Assembly: GCF_028553805.1 (NCBI RefSeq)
Contig: NZ_CP067140.1
Span: forward strand, 372,001 to 436,000
Origin: Paracoccus saliphilus
Lineage (GTDB): Bacteria > Pseudomonadota > Alphaproteobacteria > Rhodobacterales > Rhodobacteraceae
Length of the DNA stretch: 64,000 bases
Direction of reading: 5' to 3'
Shown: positions 7,837 through 17,110 of the stretch, piece by piece
Layout: each line of letters begins with the position of its first letter
Numbering within the stretch: the stretch's first letter is position 1
Notes under the pieces: model-generated
What the model was told of the DNA's origin: nothing
What the model saw: the letters and a program-made list of their open reading frames with translations, nothing else
Database searches by the model: none
Program-made: the position numbers and the translations under genes

Positions 7837-9342
7837 TCAACCCGTAGCGCCGGGCCTGATACGCAGCAGCCAGACAAAGACCAGCGTCAGTATCAGGAAA
7901 CCCGCGCTGCCGGGGCTGGTGACGAAGATCAGCGGGTCGCCCTTGGAAACAATGAGAGAGCGGCGCAGGAATTCTTCCAGGTAAGGGCCAAGGATGACGC
8001 CCATCAGCATCGGCACCACCGGATAGTTGAAACGGCGCAGTGCGAAGGCGAAGATGCCGATCGCCAGGGCCATCCACATCTGGAACCCCGAGAAGGACGA
8101 GGCATAGACTCCGACCATCGAGATCATCGCGATGAAAGCGTAAAGCACCCCGCGATTGATCCGGGCCAGCCGCATGTAAAAGGGTCCGAACAGGATCACC
8201 GAGACCAGCACGAAGATCGACGCAACGAAAAGCGCAACGAAAAGCGCGGCGAACATCGGAGCAATCGTCGCGGCATTGTCGGTCAGCAGTCCGGGGCCGG
8301 GCACCAGCCCGTGAATCAGCAGGACGCCGAAGATGATCGCCGTGACCGCGTCTCCGGGAATGCCCATGGTCAAAAGCGGGATGATCGCGCCGCCGCACAT
8401 GGCGTTATTCGCGGATTCCGAGGCGGCCAGCCCTTCATGCGAGCCCTGGCCGAATTCTTCGGGACGGCGGGAACTGCGCTTGGCCTCGGCATAGGCGATG
8501 AAAGAGGCCATCGAGGCACCGCCGCCCGGCAGCATCCCGATCAGCACGCCGATGATCGAACTCTTGATATAGGTGATCGGCCCGATCTCGCGGATCATGG
8601 CGAGGCTGGGAACGAAGTCGCGATGACGCAGCTTGGGCATCCGGGCCACGGCCTCGCCGCGCATCTCGTGCGCGGGAGTGCTTGCCTGGACCAGAAGCTC
8701 GCAAACCGCGAACAGGCCGATCACGGCGGGCAGAAGTCCGATCCCCTCCACCAGGTGATAGCTGTCGAAATCGAAGCGGCCCACGGGCACCATCGGGTCG
8801 ATCCCGACGGTCGAGATCATCAGCCCGCAGGTCATCGCGATGATGGCCGGCCAGATCGGCCCGCGCGCGACCACCGTCACTGTCACCACGGCCAGGAGCA
8901 CAAGCGAGAACTTGTCGGGCGTTCGGAACAGAAGCGCCAATTCGCTGATCGGTTGGGCCAGAAGCATCAGAACCACGGCCCCGATCATGCCGCCCACCGA
9001 CGAGGCGAAGGCATCGAGACCGAGTGCCTGTGCGCCGTGGCCCTGTTTCATCAGCGCATGCCCGTCGATACTGGTGATCGCGCCAGAGGGCGCGCCGGGA
9101 ATATTTACCGTGATCCCGGTGATCGAGCCCGCATAAATCCCGGCCATGTAGATGCCCATGACCATGATCAGCGCATGCACCACCTCCATCCCGAAGGTGA
9201 AGGGCAGCAACAGGGCGATGGCCAGCGTCGCGGTCAGACCCGGAATGGCCCCGAAAAACAGCCCCAGAAGGAAACCGCCGACCAGGTAGAGGAACGGCCA
9301 AGGCGTGAACAGCGTCGTGAATCCGGTCAGAAGCTCCGACAT
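7837..9342 (-). CDS. tctA: Tripartite tricarboxylate transporter, large membrane subunit TctA
   Basis: The roughly 12-helix channel subunit of a TctABC secondary importer for carboxylates. The 501 residues start MSELLTGF and carry the family signatures FGAIPGLTATLAIALLLPFT, PGAPSGAITSIDGHALMKQG and IGMLPGGGASMASFIAYA. The open frame extends 64 codons upstream, but that part overlaps tctB in another phase. The ATG at 9342, 4 bases after the tctB stop, is the plausible start. It is last in the tctC-tctB-tctA order. The substrate is unknown. Confidence 0.93.
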   Translation of the reverse strand: MSELLTGFTTLFTPWPFLYLVGGFLLGLFFGAIPGLTATLAIALLLPFTFGMEVVHALIMVMGIYMAGIYAGSITGITVNIPGAPSGAITSIDGHALMKQGHGAQALGLDAFASSVGGMIGAVVLMLLAQPISELALLFRTPDKFSLVLLAVVTVTVVARGPIWPAIIAMTCGLMISTVGIDPMVPVGRFDFDSYHLVEGIGLLPAVIGLFAVCELLVQASTPAHEMRGEAVARMPKLRHRDFVPSLAMIREIGPITYIKSSIIGVLIGMLPGGGASMASFIAYAEAKRSSRRPEEFGQGSHEGLAASESANNAMCGGAIIPLLTMGIPGDAVTAIIFGVLLIHGLVPGPGLLTDNAATIAPMFAALFVALFVASIFVLVSVILFGPFYMRLARINRGVLYAFIAMISMVGVYASSFSGFQMWMALAIGIFAFALRRFNYPVVPMLMGVILGPYLEEFLRRSLIVSKGDPLIFVTSPGSAGFLILTLVFVWLLRIRPGATG

Positions 9343-9346
9343 CGGC

Positions 9347-9853
9347 CTACAGGCTCCAGCCCGGCAGCGAGAGGCCGAACAGCTTGTCAAAGAACAGCCA
9401 GCCAAAAACGGTGATCGCGGCGGCGGTAACGGCGGACAGGCCGATGGCGCGCAAGGGCCGCCCGGTTTCCTCGAAGTTGAAATACAGCGCGACGGCAAAG
9501 CAGTAGAGCCCCGCCGAGACGAAATAGCCGACATGCAGCAGGCCGGCGGCGAACAACCCGGTCAGCAGGATCAGCAGAGCTGGCCCGGCAAGACCGATTG
9601 CGGGGACATGCCCGGAATTTGCCGCAGGCCGCGAGCTTGTTGGACGGGCCCCGCGCAATTCGGCCAGGATGATGCGGATCGCGCCAATGAACAGGATGAC
9701 GCTCAGCACGATTGGCAGCAGCGACGGCCCCGGCTCACCCGATCTTGTGAAAGGGATGCCCAGTTGCGGGATCTGGCTGGCATAGACCGTGGTCATCACC
9801 AGCAGGACAAGCGCGAAACTGACCTGCCCGTTGAGCCGGCGAAGACCACTCAT
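9347..9853 (-). CDS. tctB: Tripartite tricarboxylate transporter, small membrane subunit TctB
   Basis: A 168-residue membrane protein with four predicted helices, as expected for the small subunit of TctABC importers. It lies 24 bases after tctC and 4 bases before tctA. TctB sequences are poorly conserved, so the call rests mainly on size, topology and position between clear TctC and TctA genes. Confidence 0.9.
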   Translation of the reverse strand: MSGLRRLNGQVSFALVLLVMTTVYASQIPQLGIPFTRSGEPGPSLLPIVLSVILFIGAIRIILAELRGARPTSSRPAANSGHVPAIGLAGPALLILLTGLFAAGLLHVGYFVSAGLYCFAVALYFNFEETGRPLRAIGLSAVTAAAITVFGWLFFDKLFGLSLPGWSL

Positions 9854-9877
9854 CTGCGGGTTCCTCTCGTTGCCGGG

Positions 9878-10861
9878 TTACTTTTCAAGGATACCCTGCT
9901 CGACCAGGTCGTCGATGAGCGCAAAGGCCTTCTCTTGCGAGGTCTTGACATATTTCGCCGTCTCCTCGCCATTCATCCAGACCGCGCCCATGGCGGTCTC
10001 TTCGGCGCGTTCCTGGAACTCGGGCATTTCAAACACGGCTGCAAAGGCCTTTTCCAACGCCTGCTTCTGATCTTCGTCGATGCCCTTCGGTGCGGCGATC
10101 AGGCGGAAGCTGCCCCAGACCACGTCAAGGCCCAGCTCGGTGAATGTGGGCGTATCGGGCAGGAATTCGCTCCGCTCGGCACCCATCACCGCCAGCACCC
10201 GGGCCTGACCCGATTCCACTGCCGGATAGATGGCCGATGCACTCAGCGAGGCGGCGTCGGTTTCCCCCGACAAGAGCGCTTCGCGCTGTGCGCCCGACCC
10301 GTCGGGATAGGGGATATGGCTGACCTCGATCCCGGCCGCGTCCGCCATGTCCAGCGCGGGCAGGTGCCAGACGCCACCATTGCCGACATTGGAGATCGAC
10401 AGCTCGCCCGGTGCCTCCTTGGCGGCGGCGATGAAATCCTCCAGCGTTTCATATGGGGAATCCGATGCCACGGCGAGCACCGTCGGATGCACGGTGACCG
10501 ATCCCAGATAGGTCAATTGCTCGGTATCGTATCCCGGCACCAGCCCGTAATAGGGTACGGTGATTACACTGTCCCATGTCAGCGATCCGATGGTGTAGCC
10601 GTCGGGCTGCGCCTTCATCAGCCGCAAAGTGCCGATGCCGCTTTGCGCGCCATCGATATTCTGGGTGTTGATGCCGACGCCCAACTGTTCCTCGGCAAAA
10701 TTCATGAAGGTGCGCATCACCGTATCGGTGCCGCCGCCTGCGCCCCATGGCATGATATGGGTGATGTCCTTCTCAGGATAATCCTGTGCGGTGGCGGGGC
10801 CGGCGAAGGGCAGCGCCAGCAGGAATGCTCCGATGGCGGTCCTGGTCCTGTTGAAGATCAT
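9878..10861 (-). CDS. tctC: Tripartite tricarboxylate transporter substrate-binding protein TctC
   Basis: A 327-residue periplasmic binding protein (Bug family) with signal peptide MIFNRTRTAIGAFLLALPF ending in ATA-QDYP. The mature part begins with the typical YPEKDITHIMPWGAGGGTDT. The start at 10861 follows an AGGAAAACCA site; the longer open frame upstream overlaps the next gene. It is encoded between the thiamine-diphosphate enzyme and tctB, so the transported acid is likely the substrate or a precursor for that enzyme (inference). Confidence 0.92.
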   Translation of the reverse strand: MIFNRTRTAIGAFLLALPFAGPATAQDYPEKDITHIMPWGAGGGTDTVMRTFMNFAEEQLGVGINTQNIDGAQSGIGTLRLMKAQPDGYTIGSLTWDSVITVPYYGLVPGYDTEQLTYLGSVTVHPTVLAVASDSPYETLEDFIAAAKEAPGELSISNVGNGGVWHLPALDMADAAGIEVSHIPYPDGSGAQREALLSGETDAASLSASAIYPAVESGQARVLAVMGAERSEFLPDTPTFTELGLDVVWGSFRLIAAPKGIDEDQKQALEKAFAAVFEMPEFQERAEETAMGAVWMNGEETAKYVKTSQEKAFALIDDLVEQGILEK

Positions 10862-10910
10862 TGGTTTTCCTTTCCCTGTTGTTTGCATTGCGCCGCAACG
10901 GCGCGGCCTG

Positions 10911-12602
10911 TCATCCCATCCAGCGGCGGACGGGGGCCCGCGCCTCTTCCAGAGGCTGGCAGATGACATCCACAAGCGTCGGCCCGTCATGGGCAAGCGC
11001 CTCTTTCAGGACGGATTCGAGTTTCGTGGAGTCTTCGACACGCCAGGATTTCACGCCATAGGCCGCAGCCACGGCGGCCTGATCGGTGCGGTTGAAATCC
11101 ACGTTGTAATAGCGCGCATCGCAATCGTCGTGCTGGCTGGCCTTGATCCAGCCGAAATTCGAGTTCGAAAAGACGATATAGGTGATCGGCGCGCGTGAGC
11201 GGGTCACGGTTTCCAGCTCTCCGCAGGTAAAGCCGAAAGACCCGTCGCCCATCAATGCCACGGTCTTGCGCTCGGGCGCGCCGAACCACGCCCCGAGCGC
11301 GGCGGAAAGCGAATAGCCAAGCGCGCCATGGGCCCGGTTGGTGATGAAATGCCGCCCCGGTTTAGGCAATGTGTAATAGGCCGAGAAATAGGGGCAGGAG
11401 GTGCCGGGATCCGAGACGATGGTCGCGTCCTCGGGCAAGGTGCGCTGAAGCGCCGCGATGATCCGTTCCGGGCGGATCGGGAATTCGTCGGAAGCGGCCA
11501 ATGCGTCGAATTTCTCGAACTTGCGGCGGCGGATATCTGCGACGGCACTTGCTCCGCCCATGCTGGCCTCGCCCTGCTTGCGGCGGTCCAGCTCGGCATT
11601 GAGCGCCTCGAGCGTCAGGCGCAGATCGCCGACCACCGCGACTTCGGTGGGCAGGACGGCACCGACGACCATTGGATCGACATCGCAATGTACGATGCGT
11701 GTTCCCTGCTTGGGTGCCTCCCAACGCGAGGTCGTGGTCGAACCAGCCCGGCAGCCCATGAACACCACCAGGTCGGCACCGGTCATCGCCTCCCATGTCT
11801 CGTCGGTGCCACCGTTCGAGCCGACCACGCCAAGGCAGTTGGGATGCGTCTCGGCCAGACTGCCTTGTCCCGAGATCGAGGTGGCGACCGGGATGTCCAG
11901 CCGCGTGGCCAATCGATCAAGCTCATCCATTGCGCCCGAGATGACGACCCCGCCGCCACAGACGATCAGCGGCGATCCGGCCGACAGGATCGCATCCACT
12001 GCCGCCGCGACCGAATCCGGGTCCGGACCGGTGCGATAGGCGGGATAGCTGCCCAGCTTGGGATCCGCCCAGATATCGGCAGCTTCGACGCTGTCATACT
12101 GGATGTCATAGGGCAGGCCCAGATGCGCCGCGCCCGAGCGTCCGGTGGTCATGGCGCGGAATGCCTTGCGGACCATGCGCGGGATGTGATCGGCCCGCCG
12201 GATGACCGTGTTCCACTTGGTCAGGGGCCGCATCAGTGCCTCTTGATCGACCTCGGTCAGCGGATAGCGGCCATAAGAGGCGACCGCGACATCCGTGGTG
12301 ATCCCCAACACGGCGTAGGAGCTTTCGCTGGCCTCGATCAGGCCGGGCAGGATATAGGTCGCCCCGCCGCCCGACGGCCCCTCGCAAACCCCGACCCTGC
12401 CGGTTACCCGGGAATAGGCGTCGGCCATATAGGTCGCGCTGCGCTCGTCCCGCGTCAGCACATGGGTGATCCAGTGATCGAGCTGCAGCATCGCGTCATA
12501 GAATGGCAGCGTCGTATCCCCGCACAGACCGAAGATATGTTTGACGCCATGTGCCTCTAGGCTGCGCACCATGGCCTGCGCGCCATTCAGGGTATTGCTC
12601 AC
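10911..12602 (-). CDS. Thiamine-diphosphate-dependent enzyme, acetolactate synthase-like
   Basis: A 563-residue protein with the three domains of the ThDP decarboxylase/ligase superfamily. The N-terminal domain has GLCGDTTLPFYDAM and the likely catalytic Glu in TRDERSATYMADAYSR. The central domain has SGQGSLAETHPNCLGVVG. The C-terminal ThDP/Mg site is MGDGSFGFTCGELETV followed by FSNSNFGW. A GTG start at 12602 is preceded by AAGGAG; the ATG further upstream falls in the promoter region. The exact reaction is unknown. It is 49 bases upstream of tctC and divergent from a GntR gene, so it is probably the core enzyme of a small catabolic operon. Confidence 0.85.
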   Translation of the reverse strand: MSNTLNGAQAMVRSLEAHGVKHIFGLCGDTTLPFYDAMLQLDHWITHVLTRDERSATYMADAYSRVTGRVGVCEGPSGGGATYILPGLIEASESSYAVLGITTDVAVASYGRYPLTEVDQEALMRPLTKWNTVIRRADHIPRMVRKAFRAMTTGRSGAAHLGLPYDIQYDSVEAADIWADPKLGSYPAYRTGPDPDSVAAAVDAILSAGSPLIVCGGGVVISGAMDELDRLATRLDIPVATSISGQGSLAETHPNCLGVVGSNGGTDETWEAMTGADLVVFMGCRAGSTTTSRWEAPKQGTRIVHCDVDPMVVGAVLPTEVAVVGDLRLTLEALNAELDRRKQGEASMGGASAVADIRRRKFEKFDALAASDEFPIRPERIIAALQRTLPEDATIVSDPGTSCPYFSAYYTLPKPGRHFITNRAHGALGYSLSAALGAWFGAPERKTVALMGDGSFGFTCGELETVTRSRAPITYIVFSNSNFGWIKASQHDDCDARYYNVDFNRTDQAAVAAAYGVKSWRVEDSTKLESVLKEALAHDGPTLVDVICQPLEEARAPVRRWMG

Positions 12603-12639
12603 GGTTGCTCCTTCATCCTGGCGTACCGGAATACTTTTC

Positions 12640-12672
12640 TGCATACAGTCATGTATTCTTTGATTGTATGCA
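12640..12672. promoter_or_regulatory. Candidate GntR operator in the divergent promoter region
   Basis: Inverted repeat TGCATACA (12640-12647) and TGTATGCA (12665-12672). Nested in it is a second dyad ATACA-GTCA-TGTAT (12643-12656). GntR/FCD regulators typically bind ATAC/GTAT dyads of this kind. It lies just upstream of the thiamine-diphosphate enzyme start and about 110 bases before the GntR gene. Confidence 0.5.
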
Positions 12673-12784
12673 GGACAATATTCAGAACTGAACACAAATC
12701 AATTGCTTTTTCCTCCGGCGCGGGTAATTTCTCGGCAACCCGGCGGATCATGCTGCCGAACCAGAGCCAAGGTGTTGACGAGTA

Positions 12785-13468
12785 ATGGAAACCAAGCAAG
12801 GGGCCGTTGAACGCGCCTATCGCGCGCTCAAGGAAATGGCGGCCAGCTACAAGTTCAAGCCTGATGAGCGTCTGAATGAATCAACGCTTTCGGTACAGCT
12901 CAATATCAGTCGGACTCCGCTGCGAGAGGCGCTTAATCGGCTGATAGCAGAGGGGTTTTTTACATTCCGCAGCGGACAGGGGTTCTATTGCCGCTCGCTC
13001 AATCCATCCGAGATCATGGATCTTTACGAGGCTCGCGCCGCGATCGAAAGCGAGGCCGCGAGGCTGGCCGCACGACGTTTCGATCCTGCGGAACTGGCCG
13101 GGCTCCAGAGGTTCCTGAAGGAATCGGAGGCTGTTTACAGCCCCGGCGTCTCTCCGGTCGAACTTGTCCGGCTGGACGAGGAATTTCACCTGCGGCTGGC
13201 AAAACTGTCCGGCAATGCCGAACTTGTCCGGCTGTTGGAGAACGTGGCAGAGCGTATCCATTACATCCGGATCATCGACCTGCAATCCCTGAGCGAGCGC
13301 GAAGGGGTACCTGCCATCACGATCCGGCCCCATGTCCGTATCCTTGCCGCGGTCAAGGCCGGGAATGAAGAGGGCGCAGCGCGCGAGATGAACGCACATA
13401 TCTCGCGCCGCCTCGAAGAGGTGACACAGAACGTCCGTATGGCCTTTTCACGCATTTACGCGCCCTGA
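12785..13468 (+). CDS. GntR-family transcriptional regulator, FCD (FadR) type
   Basis: A 227-residue DNA-binding regulator. The winged helix-turn-helix is at about residues 10-75 (LNESTLSVQLNISRTPLREA, then SGQGFYCRSL). The C-terminal FCD ligand-binding domain has the metal/ligand pattern Asp-x3-His (DEEFHLRLAKL) and later histidines (HYIRIID, RPHVRILAAV, NAHISRR). It is divergent from the thiamine-diphosphate/tctCBA operon, with a candidate operator between them, so it probably represses that operon until an acid ligand binds (inference). Confidence 0.9.
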   Translation: METKQGAVERAYRALKEMAASYKFKPDERLNESTLSVQLNISRTPLREALNRLIAEGFFTFRSGQGFYCRSLNPSEIMDLYEARAAIESEAARLAARRFDPAELAGLQRFLKESEAVYSPGVSPVELVRLDEEFHLRLAKLSGNAELVRLLENVAERIHYIRIIDLQSLSEREGVPAITIRPHVRILAAVKAGNEEGAAREMNAHISRRLEEVTQNVRMAFSRIYAP

Positions 13469-13482
13469 GGGCGATTATCGCG

Positions 13483-14259
13483 TCAGGCGGTCCGGCATTG
13501 CAGCCGCAGGTCCAGCGATGGCACGAGGATTGCACCTTTTCCGGTTCGTCCCTCCTGCCACTCGACGCCATTCGTGCTCGATGCTCGCCGGGATATATCC
13601 GAAAGATCGTCGAACAACAGGGTTGCAGACGCGAAACCGGGCGTTTCATGCTGGCTTAGCCGGATCGTGAAACCGCCATCCCGGATCAGCCAATCATTCC
13701 CGGATGGTTCTGCCGCGCTTTCGGCGAGCATGGCATAGGTGCGCGCCTCCCGTTCCGGGTCGAGGCTATGGATGGCGATCTCCGCCAGCCCGGCAAAGCC
13801 GTTGGGATGGGTCAGCCATTCAACGCGCCAGACAAGATCGGGTGTCAGATGCTGGCAGAAATAGACCCGACCGGCCGGAAACTCCTCCATCCTCATCCGG
13901 ACATTGTGGAACCGTGCCTGCCGCGTCTCGCCCTCGATCTCGACCGGGCGTTCCAGAATGATCGGCTCTTGCGGATCGAACCCGGCCGCGATCAGCCGTG
14001 CATGGGTCGCAGGGGCATCGTCGCTGCGAAACACAAGGCCGTTCAGGCCTGGAGGACTGTCCAGGACTTCTTGCCGTTGCCGTCCGCTCTGGGGCACGCC
14101 GACAAGTTCCAGATAGGCGCTCGGTTCCAGCATGAGGTGATTGATGGAACCGAGCGAATGATGGCCGCGGGGCGTCAGGCAAAAGCCCAGATCCTCGAAG
14201 ATCGCGGCCGCGTCATCCATGTTTCGCAGGGTATTGATGACGATATGGTCCAGACTCAT
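13483..14259 (-). CDS. VOC-superfamily protein (glyoxalase-like domain)
   Basis: A 258-residue protein starting MSLDHIVINT after an AAGGGA site. The repeated beta-alpha-beta-beta pattern of vicinal-oxygen-chelate proteins is suggested by LDHIVINTLRNMDDAAAIFE, then YLELVGV and GLAEIAIHSLD. It resembles the glyoxalase-like (Glyoxalase_3) group of uncharacterised VOC proteins more than a true glyoxalase I. It converges with the GntR gene and sits beside an aldo/keto reductase, so it may belong to the same catabolic island. The substrate is unknown. Confidence 0.75.
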   Translation of the reverse strand: MSLDHIVINTLRNMDDAAAIFEDLGFCLTPRGHHSLGSINHLMLEPSAYLELVGVPQSGRQRQEVLDSPPGLNGLVFRSDDAPATHARLIAAGFDPQEPIILERPVEIEGETRQARFHNVRMRMEEFPAGRVYFCQHLTPDLVWRVEWLTHPNGFAGLAEIAIHSLDPEREARTYAMLAESAAEPSGNDWLIRDGGFTIRLSQHETPGFASATLLFDDLSDISRRASSTNGVEWQEGRTGKGAILVPSLDLRLQCRTA

Positions 14260-14454
14260 GTCGCGTTCCCTTGCAAATAGAGACCATCCGATGGGATGGC
14301 CGCTTCCATTTCGTTCGACGTCGTCGCCGCCGACCATGAAGCACAGTAAGTGCAAGCGCGAAAGTCGTCGAATCCACATGCCAGGCTTTCGGGCCATCGG
14401 CTTGACAACATCTATGATGCCCCAATGATGGGCGCGGATTTCGAGGGAGATGTG

Positions 14455-15486
14455 ATGACCTATATTCCGGCCGAGAACCGCTATGACCGCATGGTCTATC
14501 GCCATTGTGGCTGTTCGGGGCTGAAATTGCCCGCCGTGTCGCTGGGCCTTTGGCACAATTTTGGCCATGACACACCGCACAAGACGAAACGCGCGATTTG
14601 CCGCACGGCATTCGATCATGGCATTACTCATTTCGATCTGGCCAATAATTACGGCCCACCGCCAGGAAGCGCGGAAGAGGCGTTTGGAGAGATCCTGAAG
14701 ACCGATTTCCGGGGATATCGGGACGAGTTGGTTATCAGTTCCAAGGCCGGATACGACATGTGGCCGGGGCCTTACGGCGAATGGGGCAGCCGGAAATACC
14801 TGATCGCCTCTTGCGACCAGTCGCTGAAGCGCTTGGGCGTGGATTACGTGGACATTTTCTATTCCCATCGCTTCGATCCGGAAACACCGTTGGAAGAGAC
14901 CATGGGTGCGCTCGATCACATCGTGCGATCGGGCAGGGCGCTCTATGTCGGCATTTCCAGCTATAACAGTCAGCGTACGCGCGAGGCAGCGGCGATCCTG
15001 AAGGAACTGGGCACGCCATGCCTGATCCACCAGCCCAGTTACAACATGCTGAACCGTTGGGTGGAGCGCGATGGGCTGAAGGATACACTGGCCGAGCTGG
15101 GGATCGGATCGATCGCATTCACACCGTTGGCGCAGGGCATTCTGACGAAGAAATACCTGGGCGGTATTCCCGATGGCAGCCGTGCCGCACAAGGCAAGTC
15201 GCTGGACCCCGGAACGATCACCGAAAGCGCATTGGAAAGCGTGCGCAGGCTGAATGCGTTGGCCGAGAAGCGCGGTCAGACCTTGGCCCAGATGGCAATC
15301 GCGTGGGTGTTGCGTCGCGATGGTATCACCACGGCGCTAATAGGCGCATCGCGTCCCTCGCAGGTCGAGGATTGCGCGGGGGCGGTCGGCAATCTGGAAT
15401 TCACCGAGGCTGAACTGGCCGAGATCGACCGGATTTCCTCGGAGGAGGACATCAATCTCTGGGCGCGGTCGTCCGAAGGGGTTTGA
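14455..15486 (+). CDS. Aldo/keto reductase, YghZ/MgrA-like
   Basis: A 343-residue (beta/alpha)8 NADPH-dependent oxidoreductase resembling E. coli YghZ (L-glyceraldehyde 3-phosphate reductase). Landmarks are the catalytic Asp/Tyr in FDLANNYGPPPGSAEEAFG, the lysine in VISSKAGYDMWPGPYG, and C-terminal NADP-binding TTALIGASRPSQVEDC. The open frame starts at 14350, but ATG 14455 has a GGAG 8 bases upstream and gives the standard N-terminus. It probably reduces or detoxifies aldehydes produced in the neighbouring pathway (inference). Confidence 0.88.
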   Translation: MTYIPAENRYDRMVYRHCGCSGLKLPAVSLGLWHNFGHDTPHKTKRAICRTAFDHGITHFDLANNYGPPPGSAEEAFGEILKTDFRGYRDELVISSKAGYDMWPGPYGEWGSRKYLIASCDQSLKRLGVDYVDIFYSHRFDPETPLEETMGALDHIVRSGRALYVGISSYNSQRTREAAAILKELGTPCLIHQPSYNMLNRWVERDGLKDTLAELGIGSIAFTPLAQGILTKKYLGGIPDGSRAAQGKSLDPGTITESALESVRRLNALAEKRGQTLAQMAIAWVLRRDGITTALIGASRPSQVEDCAGAVGNLEFTEAELAEIDRISSEEDINLWARSSEGV

Positions 15487-15544
15487 AACCCGTCGCGATG
15501 ACATATGTCGATTGCATTGCCATTGGCGTTTGAGGGCCAGCCGC

Positions 15545-17110
15545 CTATGGCAGGTTGTCGAATGTCCCGCGTTGCAGAAGCAGTGTTGCGCCGGACCGGG
15601 AAATCCAGTCGGCGATTTTCTGGCGCGCCGCGTTTTCCAGGCTGCCGATACGGCTATCCATCAGGATCAGTCCGGGGCGAAGTTGCATGGCGCGCACCAG
15701 ACTGACCAGCATGCGTTCCGAGAATGACAGGTTTCGCCCCCCCTCGGACAGCTTGCCATCGAGGCCGCCCAACCGGGAAAGAGCGTCGGCAAGCCCGGCT
15801 TCTTTCGCGAGCGTTTCAATATGCGCATCGTCTTTGCGACGCGATATTCCAAGGGTCAACGCTCTGCGCAGCGATCCCCGGAGGATAAGCGGTTCGGGAC
15901 TGATCGCGACAATTCCCCGCCGCAGGCTGCCCCGGCTTACCTGCCCGAGGCAGAGACCGGAAAAGCCGATACGTCCTTCCGGTATTTTTTCGAGCCCCCG
16001 CAGGGCATCGAACAGATAGGCGGTGTCGTGCTCGTTCAAATCCAGCAGAGCATTGCCTCCGGCGTCCAGATCAAGTTCGAACCGGCTGCCCGATGGCATT
16101 TCGAGACTCGAAATGGCAATGGCAATCGGTCCTTTGGGCAAAGCGCGTGTTTTGACATAAGACCCGCGCTGCCGCCTGGAAAGTGCTGCATCCGCCTTGA
16201 TTGCCGCCGAACGCCAGGCCGAATACAGGTTCCAGACGGTCGCGAGATCGCGCAGGGGCGAGATCATCAATCCGAACGCTGCCAGCCCGCCCGCGATCTC
16301 GCCGGGCGTTGCGCCGCTGCGAAAGCCGCTCAGGATGATTACCATTGCTGCCAGCCCGGCCAGAATATCGGGGATCGCCTTCAATGCTTCGGCCATGCGG
16401 ATGCGCGCAATCGCCGCCTGGACCATGCGGTCGATCTTGCGATCAAGGCGGTCCGTCTCGATCCCACGGCGGCCCAGATGGTCCAGTTCCGGCGCCATGG
16501 GCATTCGTTCGGCCATATCGACGGCGATGCGGGCGCGCCGGGCGCGAAGGCGCCGATGCAGAGGTCTGAGATGGAACCCGCCGAATCCGATCGTGCCGAG
16601 CGTGACGATGACGAGCGGAAGTGTTGCCAGGGCGAAGATCGGGGCGAGCAACCACAGCACGGCAAGCGCCATGGGGATCAGGATTATGCCCGCGACAAGA
16701 CGGGGAAGGCCAAGCCCGACCCAGTTGCGAAACGCGGTCATGTCGCCCACGAAGCGCAGGCTCATATAGCCATTGCGCCGCGCGGCAACATCGCTTGCCG
16801 ACATTCCGGCGGCATGTTCGAACAGGGCAAGCCGGATGTCGCGCGCATAGGATTGCCCGAGCCGTTCGCCCGTCACCCGTGCCGCAACCCGGGCCATTGC
16901 GATCACCACCCCGGAAGCCGCCAATGTGACGAGCAATGTCACCGGAAGCACTGCCGGGCCATGCAGGGCCTCGAACAGCCCACGAGTGGCGAATGCCGCA
17001 GCACCTGCCCCAACCCCTTGCGCAAGTGTCAGCGCGCTGACCGCCAGCAATCCCCTCTGGCGGCCATGTCCCAACAATCCGGGCAGAGCCATCAGGCGGC
17101 GCTCTGCCAC
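15545..17110 (-). CDS. ABC exporter-like protein with a degenerate ATPase domain
   Basis: A 521-residue half-exporter: about six transmembrane segments (residues 20-300) fused to a nucleotide-binding-like domain (about 325-521). That domain has lost its catalytic signatures. Where Walker A should be (about 350-365) the sequence is AGGNALLDLNEHDTAYLF, with no GxxGxGK(S/T). The signature region is LSEGGRNLSFSERM (454-467). Walker B is LILMDSRIG (481-489) with the catalytic Glu replaced by Ser, and no switch His is seen before the C-terminus. ATP hydrolysis is therefore unlikely. It may work with another subunit or have a non-transport role. It overlaps the P-loop gene by 19 bases; an alternative start is 17092. 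Confidence 0.8.
   Translation of the reverse strand: MAERRLMALPGLLGHGRQRGLLAVSALTLAQGVGAGAAAFATRGLFEALHGPAVLPVTLLVTLAASGVVIAMARVAARVTGERLGQSYARDIRLALFEHAAGMSASDVAARRNGYMSLRFVGDMTAFRNWVGLGLPRLVAGIILIPMALAVLWLLAPIFALATLPLVIVTLGTIGFGGFHLRPLHRRLRARRARIAVDMAERMPMAPELDHLGRRGIETDRLDRKIDRMVQAAIARIRMAEALKAIPDILAGLAAMVIILSGFRSGATPGEIAGGLAAFGLMISPLRDLATVWNLYSAWRSAAIKADAALSRRQRGSYVKTRALPKGPIAIAISSLEMPSGSRFELDLDAGGNALLDLNEHDTAYLFDALRGLEKIPEGRIGFSGLCLGQVSRGSLRRGIVAISPEPLILRGSLRRALTLGISRRKDDAHIETLAKEAGLADALSRLGGLDGKLSEGGRNLSFSERMLVSLVRAMQLRPGLILMDSRIGSLENAARQKIADWISRSGATLLLQRGTFDNLP

Noticed and set aside
13483..15192. A 569-codon frame on the minus strand extending the VOC gene upstream
   Set aside because: The part above 14259 is antisense to the aldo/keto reductase gene; MSLDHIVINT at 14259 has its own AAGGGA site and is the normal VOC N-terminus.
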